Part shown: positions 1-6,664 of the stretch, in pieces
How the letters are laid out: each line of letters opens with the position of its first letter
How positions within the stretch are numbered: the first letter of the stretch is position 1
DNA from: Desulfoprunum sp.
GTDB taxonomy: Bacteria; Desulfobacterota; Desulfobulbia; Desulfobulbales; Desulfocapsaceae
Direction: 5' to 3'
Length of the DNA: 10,491 nucleotides
Assembly (NCBI GenBank): GCA_030696435.1
Contig: JAUYSF010000396.1
Location: 1-10,491, forward strand
Translations under genes and position numbers: made by a program
The notes under the pieces: generated by a model
Told to the model about the DNA's origin: nothing
What the model saw: the letters and a program-made list of their open reading frames with translations, nothing else
Database searches by the model: none

Positions 1-945
1 GGAGGCACCGACGGCAAAAGCGGCAAGCTTCATCCTGACCAGAGGTACGCCCATGGCGATAGCCGCTGTCTCATCTTCCCGCACGGCAGTCCAGGCCCGA
101 CCGATTTTTGAATCGTCCAAACGCCGGGTGACAAAAATGATGACGATGATGACTGCCAGGGCAAAGATGTAGAACATGACGTTGTACAGATCGGCGATAC
201 TGGCCGTATGGCCGATGAGCCCGCCGAAGAGATCATTAAAGCTGTCCACCACGGTCTGCGGCATAGAAGGCCGCTGGATGGGAGTTATTCCCTGAGGGCC
301 GTTGGTGAAATTGAGGGGTTTGTCGAGGTTGTTGGCCAAAACGCGGATGACCTCCCCGAAACCGAGGGTGACGATGGCCAGATAATCACCGCGCAGGCGC
401 AAGACTGGCATACCGAGAAGGATGCCAGTCAGGGCAGCGACGATAATGGCGAAAAAAAGGAAGAGATAAAAGGCATCGCCTGGCAGCAGAAAGGGCAGGT
501 TTGAGGGCTGAGTGCCGGGGGCAAAACTCAGGACGTAGTATTGCTGCGAACCAAAAAAAGCCCAGAGATAAGCCCCGACGGCATAAAAGGCCACGTAGCC
601 CAGATCAAGCAGACCGGCAAATCCGACGACAATATTGAGGCCGAGGGCCAGGGCGGCAAAGACGCTGATTTGAAAGATTACTTCCAGGTAGAAGATATTG
701 CGCACGCCGATCACGGGGATTACCACCAGAGCCAGCAGCGCCCCGGCGATAAGTTTGAAACGGTTATCGGCCTTAAAATAATAGACAGAAAAGAAAGACG
801 TAATCAGTACCAGAAAGGCAATATTTGAGCGTGGGGTTGTGTAGACCAGGTAGGTACCGATGATTGTGTGGCAGAGGATGATGGCATATGGCCAGACCCC
901 CCGGTTCAGTTTTTCTAAAATTGCTTTAAGGAATAGCGTCGTCAT
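1..945 (-). CDS. livM: Branched-chain amino-acid ABC transporter permease LivM (3' end outside window)
   Basis: This is an inner-membrane permease that should pair with LivH to form the pore of a Liv-type ABC importer. The frame reads from ATG at 945 to the window edge without a stop, giving 315 residues. Family hallmarks are visible: a glycine-rich membrane segment NIVVGFAGLLDLGYVAFYAV (about 104-123), LRGDYLAIVTLGFGEVIR (about 184-201), and the cytoplasmic ATPase-contact loop IGRAWTAVREDETAAIAMG (281-299). The N-terminal 80 residues hold several extra hydrophobic segments before the conserved core, as in longer LivM proteins. Roughly the last 100 residues are missing, because the sequence stops at the start of the final membrane segments. 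The start has a good AGGAGA Shine-Dalgarno site five bases upstream, overlapping the livH stop codon, so translation is probably coupled to livH. Family assignment is secure; the substrate (leucine, isoleucine, valine or another amino acid) is not shown by sequence. Confidence 0.93.
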   Translation of the reverse strand, partial: MTTLFLKAILEKLNRGVWPYAIILCHTIIGTYLVYTTPRSNIAFLVLITSFFSVYYFKADNRFKLIAGALLALVVIPVIGVRNIFYLEVIFQISVFAALALGLNIVVGFAGLLDLGYVAFYAVGAYLWAFFGSQQYYVLSFAPGTQPSNLPFLLPGDAFYLFLFFAIIVAALTGILLGMPVLRLRGDYLAIVTLGFGEVIRVLANNLDKPLNFTNGPQGITPIQRPSMPQTVVDSFNDLFGGLIGHTASIADLYNVMFYIFALAVIIVIIFVTRRLDDSKIGRAWTAVREDETAAIAMGVPLVRMKLAAFAVGAS

Positions 946-950
946 ATCGG

Positions 951-957
951 TCTCCTA
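951..957 (-). promoter_or_regulatory. livM ribosome-binding site overlapping the livH stop codon
   Basis: Read on the minus strand, the bases TAGGAGA contain the livH stop codon TAG and the livM Shine-Dalgarno AGGAGA. The site lies five bases before the livM ATG at 945. This arrangement favours termination-reinitiation coupling between the two permeases, which are needed in equal amounts. Confidence 0.7.
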
Positions 958-2130
958 TGCTTTCTGGCCAACATTTTCACCCATCAATCCCTGGGGACGG
1001 AAGATAAGTACAAAAATGAGGATACAAAAGGCGAAGATATCTTTGTATTCCGACCCCGCAGCGCCCATCGTGAAGGCACCCAAATAGGAACCGGCAAAAG
1101 TTTCGAGCATACCGAGGACGATGCCACCGAGAAGGGCACCCGTAAGGTTGCCGATACCGCCAAGGACTGCAGCAGCAAAGGCCTTTAGACCCGGCATGAA
1201 ACCGACAAAGGCGTCAATCCGGGTGAATTTTAAGGCATAGAGCACACCGGCGGCACCACCGAGCAGCCCTCCGACCAGGAAGGTGATAGAGATGATCCGG
1301 TTGACGTTGATGCCCATCAGGCTAGCGGTGGGCCGATCCTGGGCAACCGCGCGAATGGCTTTGCCGATCCTGGTCGCGTTGACCAGATAGTTCAGGCCGA
1401 CCAGCATGAGAACCGCAGAGATGATGACGATGAGCGATTTGATAGATACACCGAAGTTCAGGTTGGTTGAGCCCAGAACCAGCTGGCCGAAGGTGATTCT
1501 CTTATCGAAATTACCAAAAGTCGGAAAGATCCGGTTAAAATCACCGGTAGTCAACCCCTCTACAAGGCGAATGACATCTTGTAACAAGAAGGAGACGCCG
1601 ATGGCTGAGATCAGTGGCACGAGACGGGGAGCACCGCGCAGAGGCCGGTAGGCCACGCGCTCCACCGTAACGGCTAAGGCGCCTGCTGCAGCCATACCTG
1701 CGAGGATGGCAAAGATCAGAAAGACGTAGGCCATTCCTAGAGAGGCGCTCTTCAGAATACCGCTCTGGTCGAGGGCTATGAGAATTTCCACACCGACGAA
1801 GGCACCGACTGCAAATATTTCGCTGTGAGCGAAATTGATAAACTCAAGCACGCCATACACCATGGTGTATCCGAGGGCAATGGCGGCATAGACAAAACCT
1901 ATGGTCAAGCCATCAAGGACTACCTGTGGGAGATTGATCAGGGTATAGGTATACAGAGAAACATTGAGCTTTTCAGTGAGCGTCTGGCCGATAATGGTCT
2001 GATCGAGAATAAGGGCCAGTACCAGCACGATGATTGACAGAGCAGCTGCACTGGCCAGTGAAAAAAGCGTCAGCTGACCTAACGGCCGTAAGAGCTCACG
2101 GATATTGATGGATCGGAAAAAACGGTTCAT
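955..2130 (-). CDS. livH: Branched-chain amino-acid ABC transporter permease LivH
   Basis: This is the second inner-membrane permease of the Liv importer, 391 residues. The conserved core begins near residue 70: LDGLTIGFVYAAIALGYTMV (72-91), then GVLEFINFAHSEIFAVGAF (93-111), the contact loop RIGKAIRAVAQDRPTASLMG (254-273), LGGIGNLTGALLGG (323-336) and the C-terminal signature FRPQGL (377-382). LivH proteins are usually about 290-310 residues, so about 70 N-terminal residues are extra; they include one additional hydrophobic segment (about 20-43). ATG at 2130 is preceded by GGGAGT at a suitable distance, so the long form looks like the real start. The gene follows livK after a 67-base gap holding a terminator-like hairpin, and livM follows after nine bases. 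Function is secure at family level; the substrate is inferred. Confidence 0.94.
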   Translation of the reverse strand: MNRFFRSINIRELLRPLGQLTLFSLASAAALSIIVLVLALILDQTIIGQTLTEKLNVSLYTYTLINLPQVVLDGLTIGFVYAAIALGYTMVYGVLEFINFAHSEIFAVGAFVGVEILIALDQSGILKSASLGMAYVFLIFAILAGMAAAGALAVTVERVAYRPLRGAPRLVPLISAIGVSFLLQDVIRLVEGLTTGDFNRIFPTFGNFDKRITFGQLVLGSTNLNFGVSIKSLIVIISAVLMLVGLNYLVNATRIGKAIRAVAQDRPTASLMGINVNRIISITFLVGGLLGGAAGVLYALKFTRIDAFVGFMPGLKAFAAAVLGGIGNLTGALLGGIVLGMLETFAGSYLGAFTMGAAGSEYKDIFAFCILIFVLIFRPQGLMGENVGQKA

Positions 2131-2147
2131 AAGGACTCCCTAATGAG

Positions 2148-2180
2148 AAAAACTTCCGGCCCTTTGGCAAGGACCGGAAG
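2148..2180 (-). terminator. Hairpin plus T-run between livK and livH (probable partial terminator)
   Basis: On the minus strand, 17 bases after the livK stop, arms at 2174-2180 and 2153-2159 form seven perfect pairs. After one A-C mismatch, four more pairs follow (2169-2172 with 2161-2164), closing a four-base loop. The stem is followed directly by five T residues (2152-2148). This is the shape of an intrinsic terminator. Because livH and livM lie downstream without another obvious promoter, it more likely attenuates than ends the operon, giving more binding protein than permease. Confidence 0.72.
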
Positions 2181-2197
2181 AAACGGATCTAGGAAGC

Positions 2198-3400
2198 CTA
2201 TTGCTGAGGAGGAGCTATGTCGAGGGTCTCGACGACAGCATTTTCGCTCCACTTGGCGGGATCGGCAGAATTTACTTTGATGACAAAGTATTTGCCAACA
2301 GTCGGGTCACCAATGTTGTTAAAAGTGAAAGTGCCGGTAATACCGACAAAATCCTTCAACTCACGGATTGCCTTGGCAACGGCCTCACGAGAGGGAGTTG
2401 CATTGCCATTGGCCTTGGCGGCATTTTCAATGGCCTTCAGGCTGATAGCCATGGAGTCATAACCCTGAGCGGCGAAGGGTTGTGGGTCGGAATTGAATTT
2501 TGCTTTGAAATCGGCGATGAATTTTGCGGTTCCGGCATAGACGGAGGCCGGGCCGGATACGGTTGAATAGTAAGAACCACCACCATCGACCAGAGTCTGG
2601 CCGGCGATCTTGGTGGCATCTGATGAGTCGAAACCGTCATCGCTCAGGAAGGTTCCGGTAAAGCCTCTTTCACGGGCCTGTTTGAACAGGACGGCTGCCT
2701 GGGAGTACATGCCACCGAAATATACCAGATTAGGGTTACCGGCAAGGATCGGCGAGAGCAGAGAATCGAAATTCGCTTTTTCTTCGGTGCCTTCAAATCC
2801 GAGAACTTTCAGGCCTTTTTCTTCTGCCCGTTTCTTGAAGAACTCAGCGATTCCCTGACCGTAGGCGGTCTTGTCGTGAATGACAAACACACTTTTCAGG
2901 CCAAGGCCTATTGCGAAGTCAGCACCAACAACACCCTGGACATCGTCACGACCAACAATGCGGTTGACTTCCATGTAACCGCGGGTTGTGACCTTGGGGT
3001 TGGTATTGGCCGGGGAAACATTGGCGAGACCCGAGGTGTGATAGACTTCTGAAGAGGGGATCTGCACGCCGGAGTTATAATGTCCGACGACGGCCAAGAT
3101 TGCCGGGTCAGAGACAATGCGCTTGGCATTGGCAACACCGGTATCAGGATTTGCCTGGTCGTCAAAGGGGGCGAGATCGACCTTGAATCCCATATCGGCC
3201 AGAGGTTTGCCCAGTTGCTCAAGGGCCAGCTCGGCGCCACGTTTAATATCCACACCGACAACAGATTGATCTCCAGAAAGTGGAGACTGGGTAGCAATTT
3301 TGATGGCCTTGGCATCGGCCGCTGAGGCCATACCGCAGGTCGCCAGGGTCATACTTGCAGCAACAAACAACGAAAATACTGTGGACAAGTTTTTAAACAT
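2198..3400 (-). CDS. livK: Branched-chain amino-acid ABC transporter periplasmic binding protein
   Basis: This is the extracytoplasmic solute receptor of the Liv importer (Peripla_BP_6, type I binding-protein fold), 400 residues. It starts with a signal peptide: a short basic N-terminus, a hydrophobic stretch (about 8-21) and a likely cleavage site after ASA at residue 27. The mature protein opens with IKIATQSPLSGDQ (33-45), the typical first strand and loop. Ligand-site landmarks include AVVGHYNSGVQIPSSEVY (103-120), VSPANTNP (128-135) and DKTAYGQG (176-183). A longer in-frame start at 3478 exists, but ATG at 3400 is chosen because AAGGAGGG lies just upstream and a signal peptide begins there. 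LATC at 19-22 weakly resembles a lipobox, but the threonine before cysteine is unfavourable, so a soluble periplasmic protein is more likely. The protein could bind another amino acid or amide; its LivK/LivJ-like family is clear. Confidence 0.93.
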   Translation of the reverse strand: MFKNLSTVFSLFVAASMTLATCGMASAADAKAIKIATQSPLSGDQSVVGVDIKRGAELALEQLGKPLADMGFKVDLAPFDDQANPDTGVANAKRIVSDPAILAVVGHYNSGVQIPSSEVYHTSGLANVSPANTNPKVTTRGYMEVNRIVGRDDVQGVVGADFAIGLGLKSVFVIHDKTAYGQGIAEFFKKRAEEKGLKVLGFEGTEEKANFDSLLSPILAGNPNLVYFGGMYSQAAVLFKQARERGFTGTFLSDDGFDSSDATKIAGQTLVDGGGSYYSTVSGPASVYAGTAKFIADFKAKFNSDPQPFAAQGYDSMAISLKAIENAAKANGNATPSREAVAKAIRELKDFVGITGTFTFNNIGDPTVGKYFVIKVNSADPAKWSENAVVETLDIAPPQQ

Positions 3401-3403
3401 ACA

Positions 3404-3411
3404 CCCTCCTT
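3404..3411 (-). promoter_or_regulatory. Strong Shine-Dalgarno site fixing the livK start
   Basis: The minus-strand bases AAGGAGGG lie three bases before the ATG at 3400. This near-perfect anti-16S match decides for the 400-residue product starting at a signal peptide, against the upstream in-frame ATG at 3478, which would add 26 residues without signal-peptide character. Confidence 0.75.
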
Positions 3412-3541
3412 CTTTGAAAGAAATAACAGATGGTTTCGGTTTACCCGAAGAGTTGAATAATGGATAAAAACAAGCCAATATCTTTCCCTACGAGCTGTCG
3501 TGCATTACAGGTCTTGTCATGGATGGCATTTACAGAGAAAA

Positions 3542-3570
3542 GATTTACCTAGTCACATCGAAAAGGTCAA
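3542..3570 (-). promoter_or_regulatory. Candidate sigma70-type promoter for the liv operon
   Basis: On the minus strand TTGACC (3570-3565) is separated by 17 bases from TAAATC (3547-3542). The -35 box matches five of six consensus bases; the -10 box matches only three. It would give a leader of about 135 bases before livK. No better hexamer pair was found between here and the start codon. Between this site and the livK Shine-Dalgarno I saw no clear operator or riboswitch fold. Confidence 0.3.
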
Positions 3571-3595
3571 GGAGAGTATTACATTGTGCCGATTT

Positions 3596-3629
3596 ATTTT
3601 TACGACAATAATGATGATTTCGTAAAAAT
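3596..3629. repeat. Perfect 10-bp inverted repeat with 14-base spacer
   Basis: ATTTTTACGA at 3596-3605 is exactly mirrored by TCGTAAAAAT at 3620-3629. It lies about 26 bases upstream of the candidate liv -35 box on the minus strand, inside the degraded transposase frame. It could be an operator, an old terminator or chance in AT-rich DNA. Confidence 0.45.
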
Positions 3630-3634
3630 TCGTC

Positions 3635-3647
3635 CCTCAATTTGAGG
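3635..3647. repeat. Short perfect palindrome CCTCAA-T-TTGAGG
   Basis: Six-base arms around a single central T lie immediately beside the 3596-3629 inverted repeat. The one-base spacer cannot form a good RNA hairpin, so if functional it would more likely be a DNA-binding site for a dimeric regulator. Evidence is the symmetry alone. Confidence 0.3.
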
Positions 3648-3953
3648 TAAAATAACACAGGCAGTCCAAGATCTGCTGTTGGCCGCAAATAAAATATACC
3701 CAATCGGCTGGAAAAATGTTCGTCGACAACTCGGTTCAGTTTATTTTTTTTGCCAAAAGGGGGTATGCTATGTTGCGGTTTTTTAAAGACATCCTGCTTC
3801 ATCTTTAGCTGGACCAATTCTCTTTTGAGATCGGTAAGAGGATGCTGGTTTCCCCCGATTTCACCAAAAATTCCTTTTTGCTGAGCCCTAATCCGGTACT
3901 CAAGAGTGGATTTCGGTATCCAAAGAGGTCGAGATGCATCGGCTGCTGAAAAT

Positions 3954-4004
3954 TCACCCTCGGCCTTCATCTCTCCCTTGGGCAAGGGCGGGTGGCATGG
4001 GTGA
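3954..4004. repeat. 51-bp MITE/REP-like element with terminal inverted repeats
   Basis: The element begins TCACCC (3954-3959) and ends GGGTGA (3999-4004), a perfect six-base terminal inverted repeat. Its middle holds a second palindrome, CCCTTGGGCAAGGG (3975-3988), flanked by CTCTC. The general style (TCACCC ends, CTCTCCC-like centre) resembles small dispersed intergenic repeats found in many proteobacteria. It sits at the truncated 5' edge of the IS3 OrfA remnant and just upstream of the lon promoter. Only one copy is visible in this window, so its repeat status in the genome is inference. Confidence 0.45.
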
Positions 4005-4017
4005 GTCTACATTAATC

Positions 4018-4048
4018 CCTTGACAAGGAGTATGCGGAATTATATTTA
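4018..4048 (+). promoter_or_regulatory. Probable lon promoter with overlapping inverted repeat
   Basis: A perfect TTGACA (4020-4025) is followed after 17 bases by TATTTA (4043-4048), or after 15 bases by TATATT (4041-4046). The -35 box lies inside CCTTG-A-CAAGG (4018-4028), a perfect 5-1-5 inverted repeat that could be an operator. The preceding bases make CCCTTGA, which also resembles a heat-shock sigma32 -35 element, but no CCCCAT-type -10 follows. The resulting leader before lon is about 130 bases. Confidence 0.55.
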
Positions 4049-4170
4049 AAAATAAGGAAGTTGCAAAATAAACACGACCTGAGAATACGCTTGGCAATCC
4101 TCGTTTCGGCCGATCGTCTGCAGGTCTTTCCTGGCCGGCTTTGCAAGGAGGCCCGATTGAGAAAGGTTTG

Positions 4171-4175
4171 AGGAG
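4171..4175 (+). promoter_or_regulatory. Shine-Dalgarno site deciding the lon start
   Basis: AGGAG lies seven bases before ATG at 4183. An in-frame TTG at 4141 would add 14 residues but lacks an upstream Shine-Dalgarno of this quality, so 4183 is preferred. Confidence 0.7.
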
Positions 4176-4182
4176 AAAGAGT

Positions 4183-6603
4183 ATGGTTGACCAACCGACG
4201 GTGTTAACTCCCGACGTGGATGATGTAGAGAATGCTGATAGATCACTTGTCGTAGCTGAAGACAAGCTGCCCGAGCAACTGCTGATCATCCCCTTGCATG
4301 ACCGACCGATGTTTCCCAAGATGATGGGGCCGATCATCATTGACGATGCTGCTTTGCAACAGGCCATCATGGGTACTGAAGACAAGACGGTGCCGCTATA
4401 TTTGGGCCTGTTGCTGATGCGCCCGACGGACGACTCCCTGCCGCGGACGCCCCAGAACGGCGACGATTTTTTCCCGGTGGGGGTCGTTGTCCGGGTTCTC
4501 CAGGTTTCAAATGCCAAGGGCGGCGCACCTTTACAGCTTCTGGTCCAGGCCCTGGAGCGCTTTGATGTTGTCAGGATGATACACAAAGAAGGAGTGTTTT
4601 GGGCCGAGATCCGCTACTGGTTTGAACATCGCGTCGAAAATACCGAGGAACTCAAGGCATATGCGGTGGCGATCATTGATTGCATCAAGGAGCTGGTCAA
4701 TCTCAATCCCCTTTTCAAGGAGGGGCTGAGCCTGCTCATCGAACGGATCAATCTCAGCGATCCCAGCGCCCTTGCCGATTTCTCGGCCTCAATGACCACC
4801 TCATCCGGTGTGGAAATCCAGGAAATTCTCGAGACGCGGGATGTGCGTACTCGTATTGAGGCGGTACTGGTCTTGCTGAAAAAGGAACTGGAGATCACCA
4901 AGCTCAAGGCCCAGATCTCCAAACGCATTGAAGATCAGCTCTCCAAGCAGCAGCGTGAGTTCTTTCTCAAGCAGCAGCTCCAGGAGATCAAAAAAGAGCT
5001 GGGGCTGGCCAAGGATGACAGTGAGAGTGAAATTGACAAGTTCCAGAAACGTCTGAAGAAACTCGTGCTCTCCGATGAGGCCCGTGACCGGATCCAGGAG
5101 GAGATGGAAAAAATGCGCCTCCTCGGGCCATCTTCTGCCGAGTTCAACGTCAGCAGGGCCTACCTCGACTGGCTAACCGTGTTGCCTTGGGGGGTCTATA
5201 CCGAAGATAACTACAATATCGACAAGGCGACAAATATCCTCAACCACGATCATTATGGACTCGATGATGTCAAGGACCGCATCCTGGAGCTCATCTCCGT
5301 CGGCATTGTCAAAGGAGACATCTCGGGCTCCATCATTCTCCTCGTCGGCCCTCCCGGAGTCGGCAAAACCTCGGTAGGACAGTCGATTGCCCGCAGTCTG
5401 GGACGCGAATTCTATCGTTTCTCTTTGGGCGGCATGCGTGACGAGGCCGAGATCAAAGGGCACCGCCGCACCTATATCGGCGCGATGCCGGGCAAGTTCC
5501 TCCAGGCCATCAAGACCTGTAAGACTGCCAATCCGTTGATTATGCTTGATGAAGTCGATAAGATCGGTGCCAGCTTCCACGGCGATCCGGCCTCGGCTTT
5601 GCTTGAAGTACTTGATCCCGAGCAGAACCGGGATTTTCTCGACCACTATCTTGATGTCCGTTTTGACCTGTCCAAGGTCCTGTTCATCTGCACGGCTAAC
5701 CAGATGGAGACTATTCCAGGACCGCTCATTGACCGGATGGAGGTGATCCGGCTACCGGGCTATATCATGGCGGAGAAGGTCGAGATCGCCAAACGCCACC
5801 TGATCCCCAAACAAATGAAGCAGCACGGTCTGGCCAAGTCTCAGATTACCTTTCCCAAGGCAGTCCTCACTGCCATCATTGACGGCTATGCCCGTGAGGC
5901 GGGGGTACGAGGCCTGGAGAACTGCATCAAGAAGATCATGCGCAAGACCATCAAACGAATCGTCAAGAATCCGACTGAGACGGTCCGTATCCATAAAGAC
6001 CAGCTCACCGACCTGCTGGGCAAGAAGCTTTTTACCGAGGATCATGTCTTCAAGAAACCGCGGATCGGGGTAGTCACCGGCCTGGCTTTTACCAGTATGG
6101 GTGGAACCACGCTGTATATTGAGTCCATCGCTGTCCCCACCGGTCAGTCGGGTTTCAAACAGACCGGTCAGTTGGGCCAGGTTATGATAGAATCGTCTGA
6201 AATTGCTTATAGTTATGTTCGTTCTCTGGTGAGAGACAACGAAGAGGCAACTGAGTTTTTCAAGAAGAATTTCATCCATCTGCATGTGCCCGCCGGGGCG
6301 ACTCCAAAGGACGGGCCTTCCGCCGGGATTACTATGGCCTGTTCTCTCTATTCCCTGGCTATCGGTAAACCAATGATCGCCAACACCGCCATGACCGGCG
6401 AGCTGACTCTCAGTGGTCTAGTCATGCCGATCGGTGGAGTGAAGGAAAAGATCATTGCCGCGACCCGGGCCAAGGTTGCCAGGGTTCTGCTACCCAAAGA
6501 GAATCAGGAAGACTTTGAACTTCTGCCAAAGCATATCCAGGAAGGGATCACCCCGCATTTTGTCGCCACCTTTGAGGATGTCCTGAAAATCTGTTTCAAA
6601 TAG
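4183..6603 (+). CDS. lon: ATP-dependent Lon protease
   Basis: This cytoplasmic AAA+ serine protease degrades misfolded and selected regulatory proteins. The product has 806 residues, normal for bacterial LonA. Domains in order are the N-terminal substrate-recognition domain (about 33-235), a charged helical/coiled-coil region (about 238-315), the AAA+ module, and the protease domain (about 615-806). Walker A is GPPGVGKT (389-396), Walker [10 protein letters not shown] (452-460). The protease site is PKDGPSAG with nucleophile Ser713, and the dyad lysine is Lys756 in GGVKEK, the 43-residue spacing seen in E. coli Lon. All key residues are present. The N-domain carries a loop near 80-97 ([18 protein letters not shown]) containing several acidic and proline residues. 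The gene is monocistronic, convergent with the DHH-CBS gene. Heat-shock control is usual for lon but not proven here. Confidence 0.97.
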   Translation: MVDQPTVLTPDVDDVENADRSLVVAEDKLPEQLLIIPLHDRPMFPKMMGPIIIDDAALQQAIMGTEDKTVPLYLGLLLMRPTDDSLPRTPQNGDDFFPVGVVVRVLQVSNAKGGAPLQLLVQALERFDVVRMIHKEGVFWAEIRYWFEHRVENTEELKAYAVAIIDCIKELVNLNPLFKEGLSLLIERINLSDPSALADFSASMTTSSGVEIQEILETRDVRTRIEAVLVLLKKELEITKLKAQISKRIEDQLSKQQREFFLKQQLQEIKKELGLAKDDSESEIDKFQKRLKKLVLSDEARDRIQEEMEKMRLLGPSSAEFNVSRAYLDWLTVLPWGVYTEDNYNIDKATNILNHDHYGLDDVKDRILELISVGIVKGDISGSIILLVGPPGVGKTSVGQSIARSLGREFYRFSLGGMRDEAEIKGHRRTYIGAMPGKFLQAIKTCKTANPLIMLDEVDKIGASFHGDPASALLEVLDPEQNRDFLDHYLDVRFDLSKVLFICTANQMETIPGPLIDRMEVIRLPGYIMAEKVEIAKRHLIPKQMKQHGLAKSQITFPKAVLTAIIDGYAREAGVRGLENCIKKIMRKTIKRIVKNPTETVRIHKDQLTDLLGKKLFTEDHVFKKPRIGVVTGLAFTSMGGTTLYIESIAVPTGQSGFKQTGQLGQVMIESSEIAYSYVRSLVRDNEEATEFFKKNFIHLHVPAGATPKDGPSAGITMACSLYSLAIGKPMIANTAMTGELTLSGLVMPIGGVKEKIIAATRAKVARVLLPKENQEDFELLPKHIQEGITPHFVATFEDVLKICFK

Positions 6604-6620
6604 ACGCTTTCTTCGTCGGA

Positions 6621-6645
6621 CAAAAGAACAGGGCCTGTTGTCTTG
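6621..6645. terminator. Imperfect hairpin between convergent lon and DHH-CBS genes
   Basis: Arms 6621-6631 and 6635-6645 pair at nine of eleven positions around a three-base GGC loop. The inner five pairs, AACAG with CTGTT, are perfect. It lies centrally in the 61-base gap between two convergent stop codons. No T-run follows on either strand, so it would be a weak or factor-assisted bidirectional terminator. Confidence 0.35.
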
Positions 6646-6664
6646 ATCAGTCTCGCGCCGGCAG

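Larger units (their letters stand above)
3545..3985 (-). pseudogene. Decayed IS3-family transposase OrfA remnant
   Basis: The minus-strand frame (up to 146 residues, TTG at its 5' end) carries a recognisable fragment of an IS3-type OrfA. The segment SAADASRPLWIPKSTLEYRI resembles the second half of the OrfA helix-turn-helix. DLKRELVQLKMKQDVFKKP resembles the leucine-zipper/coiled-coil tail, which in intact proteins reads like ELxxLxxExxxLKxExDILKKA. The first HTH helix is missing; a stop codon lies just upstream in frame, and the frame begins inside a small repeat element. After about 3790 the resemblance fades, and an intact neighbour would show OrfB with a DDE catalytic core, which is absent. 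The final 60-70 residues are probably meaningless read-through into AT-rich spacer. No Shine-Dalgarno precedes the frame. A short unrelated hypothetical protein is the alternative. Confidence 0.5.

Noticed and set aside
208..828. Two plus-strand open frames opposite livM
   Set aside because: Both are antisense to conserved LivM sequence and rich in charged residues typical of reverse reading of membrane genes.
3335..3340. Lipobox-like LATC in the LivK signal peptide
   Set aside because: Threonine before the cysteine is unfavourable for lipoprotein processing, and a standard cleavage site ASA follows.
3401..3478. Longer livK reading frame from ATG at 3478 (26 more residues)
   Set aside because: The added residues encode the Shine-Dalgarno region itself and precede a normal signal peptide; ATG 3400 is better supported.
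4128..4146. Possible sigma54 site (TGGCC...TTGCA) upstream of lon
   Set aside because: The GG-to-GC distance is eight bases instead of the required ten.
4141..4182. Upstream TTG start for lon
   Set aside because: It adds 14 residues without Lon similarity, and ATG 4183 has a better placed AGGAG.
3954..4586. Minus-strand open frame of 210 codons antisense to the start of lon
   Set aside because: It overlaps the Lon N-domain and the small repeat, shows no domain features and no ribosome-binding site.
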